Shown here: positions 25,446-38,394 of the stretch, one piece after another
Layout of the letters: the number at the start of each line of letters is the position of its first letter
How positions within the stretch are numbered: position 1 is the stretch's first letter
Assembly (NCBI GenBank): GCA_963989385.1
Contig: OZ022507.1
Coordinates: 56,369,400-56,433,399, forward strand
Origin: Ctena decussata
Lineage: Eukaryota > Mollusca > Bivalvia > Lucinida > Lucinidae
Reading direction: 5' to 3'
Length of the DNA: 64,000 bases
The notes under the pieces: model-generated
Database searches by the model: none
What the model saw: only the letters and a program-made list of their open reading frames with translations
What the model was told of the DNA's origin: nothing
Program-made: the position numbers and the translations under genes

Positions 25446-28400
25446 GGTGCGGCTCTTGGGTTACATCATTGGCAATCAGGATAATCAAGTGTCGATCTTA
25501 TTTTCACGTGCATTTTATGCTCATCTCTTGTTTTGAATGTTATTAGCCCTGTCCGGGTAAAATATGTTTGACGCTATACACAAACAGTGGGTACCAGGAT
25601 AAGTCCATGTAACTGCGTTGTTCTGTTCTGTTCGGTTCAATTCTCGTATCGACGTTACCCAAGGGGCTCAACGGTACATAACCATAGTTGCACACACCTG
25701 GCGCCGTCTGTCCGTCCAAATAACTGCGTTGTCTGTCAGAGTAAGTGCAGTGCATCGTTTACGAGAGAGCCTGAACTGCTTAGACTAGTCAGAAAAAGTG
25801 AATTACGTACTGGAATTAGTAAGCTGTTGCGTGTTTGACTTTCCATGCACTTACTGAGCAGACTGTGCATATGCGCAGTTCGCAAATGCTCATCTGAAGA
25901 CTTTCTTCGCGTGGCGCAACACTCAATATTCCAGCCACATTCAATGATAACAGATTTATTCCTCATGCTCAGCTGACACACAACGCTGACACAACCTCGT
26001 GTCATTAACGTTGGTTAAACGTCACTATGCCGTTGAATTAACGTTGATATTGACGGTTACTTTTTACTTTAGACAAAAGCTGATCATATGAGGCGCGAAT
26101 TAGTACTCCGAAATAAAGAGGCTTATCGAAGATGTTTTGCCATAGTTTAATCGATGATCACAAAACATCGAATCACATTGAATCAACGTTGATTCGATGA
26201 TGATTCAACTTTTTTTGTCTGCTGGCATGATGAGACTGAAATGCAAACAGCGCAGATCCTGATACGACTGCTCTACTAGGCCTGCAATGTGTGTCCCAGT
26301 AGTAAGAACTGCAGGATAGGCTATTACTGATCGCAAACTCTCAAAAGTACACTTTGTAAATGTTGAAAATCGGTACTTTGTTGTATACGGCCATAAAACA
26401 TTGAAAACATCGGTTCTCGTCCGATAACGGAAATTAAGCAACGTCGGGCCCGGTTAGTACTTGGATGGGTGACCGCCTGGGAATACCGGGTGCTGCAGAC
26501 TTTTGTCTGTTTTTCTTTATTTTCTATTTTTATTTCTTTTTTCTTTGATAGTTTTCTTCCCCCAATTTCACGATCACTGTATATGTATCTCAAAGCTGTG
26601 CGAAGGAAAATACTTTTCCCTCAACGTTATAGACCGTTTACCGTCTGCTGTGCACTGTCCACTCGCCCTTCGCTTTGGAGCATGCTGAAAAGTAGTGCAT
26701 GTTGTTGGCGGTTTTCTGTATACTATTTACTGTCCAGTGAAGTGTCTACTGTCTGTCTACTGCGTCCTGGATACTGTTTACTGCGGCCTGTCTGCTACAA
26801 CATGGATGTGGTGCAAGCACAGGGGCATGGGTACAAGGTCGCATCATGTGCGCCTGTTTCAGCGCATCTGGACTCTAAAATGATGTACCTTCAACCAAAG
26901 TGGAGTCGCACAAACAGATAAAACCAGCATAAGCATCATAGTATCCTGCACTTTATGGGAGATGAACCCTGGTGGCCCGTAAGAATAATAAAGGATTGCA
27001 AAAATTCCTATGTAGCACATACCTATATTTGGGCTGCAAAACCCACACGCAGGCACATCTAATTTTCTGTACATTTAAGTTCTGCAATAGTTAAAACAAA
27101 TAAAAAAAAACAAGTAAATTAATAAAAAGGCAGTTCTGACATTTTTCTTGTCAATTTTAGTTTTGTATGATAGAAATGCAGAATTTATCAATTTTGGCAA
27201 TATGCACAAATTCTGGCATTATTTCTTTTCCCTAGAGAATTGCTTTTTTCGTCTGAAGATCGATGTTAATGAAACGTGGACCTAGAATAAATTAGTTATG
27301 ACTGTGGGCAGACTTCCAATATCATTATTTTGAACCACGACGCGAGAAAACCAACAAAGTGGTTGTGCGCCCAGCGCAGACTCAGATAAGCCCGGGCATC
27401 CACCCAGTCTGATCAGAGTCTTTGCTGTCCACATGAAGGTAGCGCGCCACGTTAGACCCTTAGCTACCGTTAAAGCGCTTAGAAAAGACTGACATCATAC
27501 TAGGCGGATGCCCAGGCTGATCTGAGTCTGCGATGGGCGCACTTCCACTTTGTTGCTTTCTCGTGTCGCGGCTCATTTTTTTCTGATTCAGATAAACGGA
27601 TACCTAATTGGAAGCTCAAGGAGACGGATCAGATCTTCACATTGATACATACTACCCAGCAGGCACACAACGTTATAATGACGTCGCATTGACGTTGACG
27701 CAAACATTACATTTCATCGACGTCATTCTGACGTCATGTGCCCGCTGGGAAATACTTTACTGCCCAGCAGGCACATGACGTCGAAATGACGTCGTATTGA
27801 CGTCGATACGGCATGGTGGCGTCGCATCGACCCCATTTTGACATCATTACGACGTCATGTGCCTGCTGGGTGTCTTGCAATGCTGTTCAAACAATTTCCA
27901 TCGTTTTAATTTACTCTCTCTATGGGGACACCTTTAGCCTAGGACACCTTTAAATTACCAGATTATTCTAAAATTTAAACAAATGCTAAAAGTAGCTGAC
28001 AGTGTGTCGAAAAAACTGATAGGATATGACGCATTGCACATCTTGATCTGATTCTAAAGTGATTTCTCAGATACATCTATCCCAAAATTTAGGATCACTG
28101 CGGTTATTCTTATTTATTTTTGTTAATCTTGCAGCTCTTGGATTACATCATTGATAATCAAAGGTCGGTTATATTTGCACGTGCATTTTATGCTCATCTC
28201 TTTAAGCGATATGAGCCTTGTCCGGGCAAAATATGTTTGACACTATACGCATACAGTGGGTACCAAGATAAGTCTATGCAACTGCCTAGTCTGTCAGAGT
28301 TAGTGCAGTTCACCGTTTGATTTCCAGAAGGCATACTTATTGCGCCTAACCTGTTCTGATTGTGCTAGTGCACAGACTAGTCTGGACATATGAGTTTTGC

Positions 28401-28821
28401 ATACACCACAAGGCTGACTTTATCACGACACGACTCAAATGGCCTGCGCAAGGAAAAAATATGCTTCAACCCATAATATTTTCAGCGAAATATGTATGTA
28501 TACGCAACCAGGAGGTACCAAGATATGTCTACGCTCATGTGTAGTCTACCCTGCTCTGATTGACCATGCGTCTAGTCAAGACACGCGCGTTTTGCTTATG
28601 AAATAAGACTTGTTTTATCATGACACGAGTAATGCGCAAGGAAAAATGTATTTCACCCCATCTTGGGAAAAGCGAATGCAGTCCCATTAGTGTCTTTTCT
28701 TTTCGCACTCTTTACGGCGCCACAGTGTATGATGCTCAAGATTGCTTATACATGTTGTGAACGCATACATGTTACCACAGACTGGGCTGATTCTTCTCGT
28801 CGCATGTGGCAATTTTCCGAG
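25446..28821 (+). repeat. Array unit 8
   Basis: 3376 bp, near-identical to unit 6 until about 28560, where it diverges (TGACCATGCG for TGCGCATGCG). Contains 5S copy 8, MITE-A (27332-27574) and the MITE-B pair (27655-27870). Confidence 0.92.
26383..26502 (+). rRNA. 5S ribosomal RNA, copy 8
   Basis: Identical to copy 6 over all 120 nt (A at 3, 15 and 44). Terminator intact. Confidence 0.87.
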
Positions 28822-31800
28822 GGTGCGGCTCTTGGGTTACATCATTGGCAATCAGGATAATCAAGTGTCGATCTTATTTTCACGTGCATTTTATGCTCAT
28901 CTCTTGTTTTGAATGTTATTAGCCCTGTCCGGGTAAAATATGTTTGACGCTATACACAAACAGTGGGTACCAGGATAAGTCCATGTAACTGCGTTGTTCT
29001 GTTCTGTTCTGTTCAATTCTCGTATCGACGTTACCCAAGTGGCTCAACGGTACGTAACCATAGTTCGCACACCTGGCGCCGTGTGTCCGTCCAAATAACT
29101 GCGTTGTCTGTCAGAGTAAGTGCAGTGCATCGTTTACGAGAGAGCCTGAACTGCTTAGACTAGTCAGAAAAAGTGTATTACGTACTTGAATTAGTAAGCT
29201 GTTGCGTGTTTGTTTTCCATGCACTTACTGAGCAGACTGTGCATATGCGCAGTTCGCAAATGCTCATCTGAAGACTTTCTTCGCGTGGCGCAACACTAAA
29301 TATTCCAGCCACATTCAATGATAACAGATTTATTCCTCATGCTCAGCTGACACATAACGCTGACACAACGTCGTGTCATTAACGTTGGTTAAACGTCACT
29401 ATGCCGTTGAATTAACGTTGATATTGACGGTTACTTTTTACTTAGGCAAAAGTTGATCATATGAGGCGCGAATTAGTATTCCGAAATAAAGAGGCTTATC
29501 GAAGATGTTTTGCCATAGTTTAATCGATGATCACAAAACATCGAATCACATTGAATCAACGTTGATTCGATGATGATTCAACTTTTTTTGTCTGCTGGCA
29601 TGATGAGACTGAAATGCAAACAGCGCAGATCCTGATACGACTGCTCTACTAGGCCTGCAATGTGTGTCCCAGTAGTAAGAACTGCAGGATAGGCTATTAC
29701 TGATCGCAAACTCTCAAAAGTACACTTAGTAAATGTTGAAAATCGGTACTTTGTTGTCTACGGCCATAATACATTGAAAACATCGGTTCTCGTCCGATAA
29801 CGGAAATTAAGCAACGTCGGGCCCGGTTAGTACTTGGATGGGTGACCGCCTGGGAATACCGGGTGCTGCAGACTTTTGTCTGCTTTTCTTTATTTTCTAT
29901 TTTTATTTCTTTTTTCTTTGATAGTTTTCTTCCCCCAATTTCACGATCACTGTATATGTATCTCAAAGCTGTGCGAAGGAAAATACTTTTCCCTCAACGT
30001 TATAGACCGTTTACCGTCTGCTGTGCACTGTCCACTCGCCCTTCGCTTTGGAGCATGCTGAAAAGTAGTGCATGTTGTTCGCGGTTTTCTGTATACTATT
30101 TACTGTCCAGTGTAGTGTCTACTGACTGTCTACTGCGTCCTGGATACTGTTTACTGCGGCCTGTCTGCTACAACATGGATGTGGTGCAAGCACAGGGGCA
30201 TGGGTACAAGGTCGCATCATGTGCGCCTGTTTCAGCGCATCTGGACTCTAAAATGATGTACCTTCAACCAAAGTGGAGTCGCACAAACAGATGAAACCAA
30301 CCTAAGCATCATAGTAATCTGCACTTTATGGGTGATGAACCCTGGTGGCCCGTAAGAATAATAAAGGATTGCAAAAATTCCTCTGTAGCACATACCTATA
30401 TTTGGGCAGTAAAACCCACACGCAGGCATATCTAATTTTCTGTACATTTAAGTTCTGCAATAGTTAAAACAAATAAAAAAATAACAAGTAAATTAAAAAG
30501 GCAGTTCTGACATTTTTCTTGTCAATTTTAGTTTTGTATGATAGAAATGCAGAATTTATCAATTTTGGCAATATGCACAAATTCTGGCATTATTTCTTTT
30601 CCCTAGAGAATTGCTTCTTTCGTCTGAAGATCGATGTAAACGAAACGTGGACCTAGAATAAATTAGTTATGACTGTGGGCAGACTTCCAATATAATTATT
30701 TTGAACCACGACGCGAGAAAACCAACAAAGTGGTTGTGCGCCCAGCGCAGACTCAGATAAGCCCGGGCATCCACACAGTCTGATCAGAGTCTTTGCTGTC
30801 CACATGAAGGTAGCGCGCCACATTAGACCCTTAGCTACCGTTAAAGCGCTTAGAAAAGACTGTGATCATACTAGGCGGATGCCCAGGCTGATCTGAGTCT
30901 GCGATGGCGCGCTTCCACTTTGTTGCTTTCTCGTGTCGCGGCTCATTTTTTTTCTGATTCAGATAAACGGATACCTAATTGGAAGCTCAAGAAGATGGAT
31001 CAGATCTTCACATTGATACATACTACCCAGAGGCACACAACGTTATAATTACGTCGCATTGACGTCGACGCAAACATTACATTTCATCGACGTCATTCTG
31101 ACTTCATGTGCCCGCTGGGAAATACTTTACTGCCCAGCAGGCACATGACGTCGAAATGACGTCGTATTGACGTCGATACGGCATGGTGGCGTCGCATCGA
31201 ACCCATTTTGACATCATTACGACGTCATGTGCCTGCTGGGTGTCTTGCAATGCTGTCCAAACAATTTCCATCGTTTTAATTTACTCTCTCTATGGGGACA
31301 CATTTAGCCTAGGACACCTTTAAATTACCAGATTATTCTAAAATTTTAACAAATGCTAAAAGTAGCTGACAGTGTGTCAAAAATGCTGATAGGATATGAC
31401 GAATTGCACATCTTGATCTGATTCTAAAGTGATTTCTCAGATACATCTATCCCAAAATTTAGGATCACTGCGGTTATTCTTATTTATTTTTGTTAATCTT
31501 GCAGCTCTTGGATTACATCATTGATAATCAAGGGTCGGTTATATTTGCACGTGCATTTTATGCTCATCTCTTTAAACGATATGAGCCTTGTCCGGGCAAA
31601 ATATGTTTGACACTATACGCATACAGTGGGTACCAAGATAAGTCTATGCAACTGCCTAGTCTGTCAGAGTTAGTGCAGTTCACCGTTTGATTTCCAGAAG
31701 GCATACTTATTGCGCCTAACCTGTTCTGATTGTGCTAGTGCACAGACTAGTCTGGACATAGGTGTTTTGCATACACCACAAGGCTGACTTTATCACGACA

Positions 31801-32191
31801 CGCCTCAAATGGCCTGCGCAAGGAAAAAATATGCTTCAACCCATAATATTTTCAGCGAAATATATATGTATACGCAACCAGGAGGTACCAAGATATGTCT
31901 ACGCTCATGTGTAGTCTACCCTGCTCTGATTGCGCATGCGTCTAGTCAAGACACGCGCGTTTTGCTTATGAAATAAGACTGGTTTTATCATGACACAAGG
32001 TATGCGCAAGGAAAAATGTATTTCACCCCATCTTGGGAAAAGCGAATGCAGTCCCATTAGTGTCTTTTCTTTTCGCACTCTTTACGGCGCCACAGTGTAT
32101 GATGCTCAAGATTGCTTATACATGTTGTGAACGCATACATGTTACCACAGACTGGGCTGATTCTTCTCGTCGCATGTGGCAATTTTCCGAG
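28822..32191 (+). repeat. Array unit 9
   Basis: 3370 bp. Contains 5S copy 9, MITE-A (30703-30944) and the MITE-B pair (31026-31240). It has many private single-base changes and small indels, for example GAGGCACAC for GCAGGCACAC at the MITE-B start. Confidence 0.93.
29756..29875 (+). rRNA. 5S ribosomal RNA, copy 9
   Basis: Full 120 nt, starts GTCTACGGCC, A at position 44, terminator intact. With copy 10 it has the fewest helix I defects in the array (only the shared 5-114 mismatch and a G-U pair). Confidence 0.9.
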
Positions 32192-35100
32192 GGTGCGGCT
32201 CTTGGGTTACATCATTGGCAATCAGGATAATCAAGTGTCGATCTCATTTTCACGTGCATTTTATGCTCATCTCTTGTTTTGAATGTTATAAGCCCTGTCC
32301 GGGTAAAATATGTTTGACGCTATACACAAACAGTGGGTACCAGGATAAGTCCATGTAACTGCGTTGTTCTGTTCTGTTCTGTTCAATTCTCGTATCGACG
32401 TTACCCAAGTGGCTCAACGGTACGTAACAACAGTTGCACACACCTGGCGCCGTGTGTCCGTCCAAATAACTGCGTTGTCTGTCAGAGTAAGTGCAGTGCA
32501 TCGTTTACGAGAGAGCCTGCACTGCTTAGACTAGTCAGAAAAAGTGAATTACGTACTGGAATTAGTAAGATGTTGCGTGTTTGACTTTCCATGCACTTAC
32601 TGAGCAGACTGTGCATATGCGCAGTTCGTAAATGCTCATCTGAAGACTTTCTTCGCGTGGCGCAACACTAAATATTCCAGCCACATTCAATGATAACAAA
32701 TTTATTCCTCATGCTCAGCTGACACACAACGCTGACACAACGTCGTGTCATTAACCTTGGTTAAACGTCACTTTGCCGTTGAATTAACGTTGATATTGAC
32801 GGTTACTTTTTACTTTAGACAAAAGCTGATCATATGAGGCGCGAATTAGTACTCCGAAATAAAGAGGCTTATCGAAGATGTTTTGCCATAGTTTAATCGA
32901 TGATCACAAAACATCGAATCACATTGAATCAACGTTGATTCGATGATGATTCAACTTTTTTTGTCTGCTGGCATGATGAGACTGAAATGCAAACAGCGCA
33001 GATCCTGATACGACTGCTCTACTAGGCCTGCAATGTGTGTTCCAATAGTAAGAACTGCAGGATAGGCTATTACTGATCGCAAACTCTCAAAAGTACACTT
33101 TGTAAATGTTGAAAATCGGTACTTTGTTGTCTACGGCCATAATACATTGAAAACATCGGTTCTCGTCCGATAACGGAAATTAAGCAACGTCGGGCCCGGT
33201 TAGTACTTGGATGGGTGACCGCCTGGGAATACCGGGTGCTGCAGACTTTTGTCTGCTTTTCTTTATTTTCTATTTTTATTTCTTTTTTCTTTGATAGTTT
33301 TCTTCCCCCAATTTCACGATCACTGTATATGTATCTCAAAGCTGTGCGAAGGAAAATACTTTTCCCTCAACGTTATAGACCGTTTACCGTCTGCTGTGCA
33401 CTGTCCACTCGCCCTTCGCTTTGGAGCATGCTGAAAAGTAGTGCATGTTGTTCGCGGTTTTCTGTATACTATTTACTGTCCAGTGAAGTGTCTACTGTCT
33501 GTCTACTGCGTCCTGGATACTGTTTACTGCGGCCTGTCTGCTACAACATGGATGTGGTGCAAGCACAGGGGCATGGGTACAAGGTCGCAGCATGTGCGCC
33601 TGTTTCAGCGCATCTGGACTCTAAAATGATGTACCTTCAACCAAAGTGGAGTCGCACAAACAGATGAAACCAACATAAGCATCATAGTAACCTGCACTTT
33701 ATGGGAGATGAACCCTGGTGGCCCGTAAGAATAATAAAGGATTGCAAAAATTCCTATGTAGCACATACCTATATTTGGGCAGTAGTACCCACACGCAGGC
33801 ACATCTATTTTTCTGTACATTTAAGTTCTGCAATAGTGAAAACAAATAAAAAAATAACAAGTAAATTAATAAAAAGGCAGTTCTGACATTTTTCTTGTCA
33901 ATTTTAGTTTTGTATGGTAGAAATGCAGAATTTATCAATTTTGGCAATATGCACAAATTCTGGCATTATTTCTTTTCCCTAGAGAATTGCTTCTTTCGTC
34001 TGAAGATCGATGTTAATGAAACGTGGACCTAGAATAAATTAGTTATGACTGTGGGCAGACTTCCAATATCATTATTTTGAACCACGACGCGAGAAAACCA
34101 ACAAAGTGGTTGTGCGCCCAGCTCAGACTCAGATAAGCCCGGGCATCCACCCAGTCTGATCAGAGTCTTTGCTGTCCACATGAAGGTAGCGCGCCACGTT
34201 ACACCCTTAGCTACCGTTAAAGCGCTTAGAAAAGACTGTGATCATACTAGGCGGATGCCCAGGCTGATCTGAGTCTGCGATGGGCGCACTTCCACTTTGT
34301 TGCTTTCTCGTGTCGCGGCTCATTTTTTTTCTGATTCAGATAAACGGATACCTAATTGGAAGCTCAAGGAGACGGATCAGATCTTCACATTGATACATAC
34401 TACCCAGCAGGCACACAACGTTATAATGACGTCGCATTGACGTTGACGCAAACTTTACATTTCATCGACGTCATTCTGACGTCATGTGCCCGCTGGGAAA
34501 TACTTTACTGCCCAGCAGGCACATGACGTCGAAATGACGTCGTATTGACGTCGATACGGCATGGAGGCGTCGCATCGACCCCATTTTGACATCATTACGA
34601 CGTCATGTGCCTGCTGGGTGTCTTGCAATGCTGTTCAAACAATTTCCATCGTTTTAATTTACTCTCTCTATGGGGACACCATTAGCCTAGGACACCTTTA
34701 AATTACCAGATTATTCTAAAATTTAAACAAATGCTAAAAGTAGCTGACAGTGTGTCAAAAATACTGATAGGATATGACGCATTGCACATCTTGATCTGAT
34801 TCTAAAGTGATTTCTCAGATACATCTATCCCAAAATTTAGGATCACTGCGGTTATTCTTATTTATTTTTTGTTAATCTTGCAGCTCTTGGATTACATCAT
34901 TGATAATCAAGGGTCGGTTATATTTGCACGTGCATTTTATGCTCATCTCTTTAAACGATATGAGCCTTGTCCGGGCAAAATATGTTTGACACTATACGCA
35001 TACAGTGGGTACCAAGATAAGTCTATGCAACTGCCTAGTCTGTCAGAGTTAGTGCAGTTCACCGTTTGATTTCCAGAAGGCATACTTATTGCGCCTAACC

Positions 35101-35546
35101 TGTTCTGATTGTGCTAGTGCACAGACTAGTCTGGACATAGGTGTTTTGCATACACCACACGACTCAAATGGCCTGCGCAAGGAAAAAATGTGCTTCAACC
35201 CATAATATTTTCAGCAAAATATGTATGTATACGCAACCAGGAGGTACCAAGATTTGTCTACGCTCATGTGTAGTCTACCCTGCTCTGATTGCGCATGCGT
35301 CTAGTCAAGACACGCGCGTTTTGCTTATGAAATAAGACTGGTTTTATCATGACACGAGGTATGCGCAAGGAAAAATGTATTTCACCCCATCTTGGGAAAA
35401 GCGAATGCAGTCCCATTAGTGTCTTTTCTTTTCGCACTCTTTATGTCGCCACAGTGTATGATGCTCAAGATTGCTTATACATGTTGTGAACGCATACATG
35501 TTACCACAGACTGGGCTGATTCTTCTCGTCGCATGTGGCAATTTTC
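32192..35546 (+). repeat. Array unit 10 (last)
   Basis: 3355 bp. Contains 5S copy 10, MITE-A (34079-34321) and the MITE-B pair (34403-34618). About 20 bp are missing near 35160 (CACCACACGACTC). The unit ends at ATTTTC, where unrelated sequence starts. Confidence 0.93.
33129..33248 (+). rRNA. 5S ribosomal RNA, copy 10
   Basis: Identical to copy 9 over 120 nt, with A at position 44 and an intact TTTT run. Copies 9 and 10 are the best candidates for working genes here. Confidence 0.9.
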
Positions 35547-35680
35547 GGACGATATGCAAATTAACACCGTCTAAGCCAAAACATTAAGTGAATTTTATTG
35601 TGAAAAGATTGGTCCTTTGGAAACGAAGAATTCATTGAAATTAAGAAAAAGCGGGTACGTTTTAATGAGCCTGTTCAATA
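35547..35680. other. Array right flank
   Basis: Unrelated AT-rich sequence follows the last unit. No target duplication with the left flank (ACAAAACTGACT) is visible. Confidence 0.5.
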
Positions 35681-35916
35681 ACCCGCAACACATGAAAACC
35701 AACAAAGTGGTTGTGCGCCCAGCGCAGACTCAGATCAGCCTGGGCAACTGCCCAGTCTGATCAGAGTCTTCGCTGTCCGCATGATGGTAGCTTAGACCCT
35801 TAGCTATCCTTTAATCGCTTAGGAAAGACTCTGCTCGGACTAGGCGGATGCCCAGGCTGATCTGAGTCTGCGGTGGGCGCACAACCACATTGTTGGTTTT
35901 GTCGTGTCGCGGCTCA
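35681..35916. mobile_element. Dispersed MITE-A copy
   Basis: Same foldback family as inside the array, but a separate insertion with a different sequence. The left end is worn (CCCGCAACACATGAAAACC) while the right end GTCGTGTCGCGGCTCA is clean. It lies only about 135 bp beyond the array. Confidence 0.8.
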
Positions 35917-36264
35917 TATGTAACACCGGCCATGTGTTATAACATCGTATGCAGCAGAACTCTATTTTCAAAACGACTCTTAATGATCTTAATAAGCTTA
36001 ATTTACGTCTTACGCGACGTGCTCATGGTGCCTTCAATTATGACGCCTATGACGACTTTATAGTCTTTCAAGCGGCTATTCCTTTGAAATTTCTTTATAC
36101 AGTTTGGTTTAGCAGTTCACTTCATTTTATTTTCTTAACTGACTCTTTATCTTTATTTTAAGGGGAGCGCGTGAGTGTGTGTGCGTTGGGGATGGGGTTG
36201 AGGGGATGGGGGTGAATTCGTCCATTCAGCCTGTTCAAAGAAAAAAAAAAGATTTTGATTTTAA
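35917..36264. other. No gene seen
   Basis: Contains a GT/G-rich stretch (36166-36215) and an A-run. A 70-aa frame at 35949-36161 has no recognisable domain. Confidence 0.5.
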
Positions 36265-36343
36265 CGGCGGATGCCCAGACTGATCTGAGGCTTCGCTGGG
36301 TGCACATATGCCACTTTGTTGGTTTTGTCGCGTCTAGGCTTAA
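36265..36343. mobile_element. Half MITE-A (right half)
   Basis: Only the right arm remains: GGCGGATGCCCAGACTGATC through CACTTTGTTGGTTTTGTCGC. The break falls at the centre of the hairpin. Confidence 0.75.
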
Positions 36344-37372
36344 ATGCAGCTGAATGGGATTTTGTAGGTGTTTTCATTGACACCATTCACTTTCCAGAAT
36401 ACATTAATCTGCCGTTTCCTCCATTTATACTGGTCATATCTGTCGCTGTCTTTCATAACTTGATGGATACAAATGTAAATGCCTTTCAAAAGGTTCGCGA
36501 TTCTTAACAACACTAAGGGGCGCAAAAACATTATTTTCACCCTATTTTACATGTTTTTACGTTAAATCAGTGATCCTAATTAAATCAAAAACTCGCGACA
36601 TATTAAGTAATTGCTGCCGAGGTATAAGTTAAAGAAAGAACACGGCAGAGTTCCTGACATCAGGTTTGTGTCGCATGCATATGCAATCAGTTCATTTCAT
36701 TAAATGTCTACTCGCCTGATATCGCGAACATTTGTCGAGTGTACGTGAGTAAAAGTCGAATTTCATCGGTACTATACATCTGACACCCATAACATTTCTG
36801 CTCATTAAAGACAAACGATTGTTGATTACTTTCGACACACTTTTAGGCTTCGGAGTTTTGTTTTTAAGTAACTGTGTAAATTGTATGCAGAACTTCTGAC
36901 CTTTAGTATATTGTTGTTGTTTTTTGTTTTTGTTTCGTTTTGTCTTGTTTAGATTTGATTTTCTGAGTCTCGAAAACCTTTTTCTTTGTTCTTTTTTGGC
37001 TCTTTTCTTTCTCCATAATATGTTTAAACACAATCATGACAATCATGAAAAGAGGTATATCTTCACGTTTGGTGTTAAAACGTGGATTGTCGTGCGTTTA
37101 CTGAGTCATGTAATTGGCGAAAAATTTGGAGGAACGTGTAATAGAAAGAATAACAAAGAACAAAAGCAGGATAACGAATGGGGCCTAACACCTTTACATT
37201 GAATTTTTACAATTTTATTCCAAGTCATGATATGTGAAAATTATTTTTCAAAACACTTTTATTTGAATCTCAATGATTGTTTATTTGTTTCAAGTTAACT
37301 TACCACGATTAAATAGCTTTAAGACAATAACGAAACTGTAGTGAGGAGCTTGCACTGACACCTCATGACAAA
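36344..37372. other. No gene seen
   Basis: AT-rich, with a long T/G-rich run at 36909-36960. Open frames of 66-113 aa on both strands overlap each other and show only low-complexity Phe/Leu or Lys/Asn runs; I take them as chance. Confidence 0.5.
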
Positions 37373-37600
37373 TCAGCCGCGACATGATAAAACCAACAAT
37401 ACGGCATGTGCGCCCAGGGAACTGGGCAGTCGCTCAGTCTAATCAGAGGCTTCACTGTCCGCGTAGCGGTAGCGTAGACCCTTAGCTGCCTTTTTAAGCG
37501 CACAGCCATGACTCTGATCAGACTGGGCGGATGCCCAGGCTGATCTGAGTTTTCGCTGGGCGCACATGCCACTTTGTTGGTTTTGTCGTGTCGCGGCTTA
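37373..37600. mobile_element. Dispersed MITE-A copy (228 bp)
   Basis: Both ends are present (TCAGCCGCGACATGATAAAA and GTCGTGTCGCGGCTTA), with the inner complementary arms. The flanks are AAA(T) and (A)TTT, compatible with a T/A-rich target. Confidence 0.82.
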
Positions 37601-38394
37601 TTTCATGAATCTCTTCAACTGATAGAGCAATGGGGCTTTTAAATGCGTGAACGGTCTATTACTACATCAAGATACAAAGTTATTTCATGATACTTGCTGT
37701 GCGAACTCGTTGACAATCTTATCGAAAAAAGTTCTTATCACCTTGGTACATGATAGTCTCCTAATAGCTAATGTTTTGCACTATATACTCCAGACAATTG
37801 AATTTTGCTACTTTTGATTTATTTCTGTTCATTTTTTTTCCTCATAGAAACAGAGATCTTATTAGAATAGCCTCTGTAGGGCGATTTCAGTAAGTTTCGC
37901 AAACTAATTATTTTCATGAAGACGCAATAATAAGAATTGATTTCATCTTCCAAAAATTGAAATCTGCAACTCTGTTGTTTCAAGTGTAGTGCCCTCCTGA
38001 GGTATCCTGTTAACTTAGTTATATTTCTCTTCGGAAGTTTTAAGATACGCTTTTATCGCGAAAGTCTAATAGATTTTCTTAATGCATATTTAGTATCTAA
38101 TCAATATGTCTGCTTTAGTTTCACGTTTTTTATGAAGCTCCATTTGTTAAAATCTCGCTTCCCTACCGTTTATCATCTAAATATCTACCTTTCATCGACA
38201 AAAAATCCCACATCCACTAATCTGAATATTACCTCTAAAACGCCCTAAATATTCAGCATATGAATTTCTGTAAGAGATACGATTATTCAAGAGATACTCT
38301 TATTTATTTTATATGAAGGAGTTACTGACAAAACTGATGCCTGAATGACAAAATTACTCAGTAGGTAAACTTTATGCTATTATACACGTGATAT
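37601..38394. other. No gene seen
   Basis: Unremarkable AT-rich sequence without a repeat I can match elsewhere in the window. Confidence 0.5.

Larger units (their letters stand above)
15620..28560 (+). repeat. Duplicated dimer (6740-bp lag)
   Basis: About 15620-21820 reappears at 22360-28560 with an exact 6740-bp shift and no indel that I noticed. By eye I found only single-base differences near 17031 (two adjacent), 17294, 18446, 19256, 21719, 22655 and 22718 or their partners. Adjacent units differ much more. This is a recent two-unit duplication, or an assembly duplication. Confidence 0.85.
2324..35546 (+). repeat. Tandem array of ten 5S-bearing units (~3.37 kb each)
   Basis: Ten head-to-tail units begin with the same phase word GGTGCGGCTCTTGGG at 2324, 5589, 8972, 12217, 15342, 18706, 22082, 25446, 28822 and 32192. 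Lengths are 3265, 3383, 3245, 3125, 3364, 3376, 3364, 3376, 3370 and 3355 bp. Short units are explained by specific deletions. The array stops at ATTTTC (35546), only about five bases before an eleventh unit would begin, so it is an integral number of units. Unit order is: subrepeat R2, a 111-bp insertion, MITE-C, 5S, T-rich tract, A-rich tract, foldback MITE-A, two MITE-B elements, subrepeat R1 and two weaker subrepeats. All open frames in it recur once per unit in several overlapping frames and are not genes. Confidence 0.95.

Noticed and set aside
3236..33667. Recurrent frames of 60-150 aa in each array unit, including one running through the 5S end (for example 19729-20181)
   Set aside because: They repeat with the unit in several overlapping frames on both strands, overlap the 5S or MITEs, vary in length with single-base changes, and show no domain.
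36692..37202. Opposed frames of 113 aa and 92 aa
   Set aside because: They overlap each other on opposite strands over a T/A-rich tract and consist of low-complexity residues.
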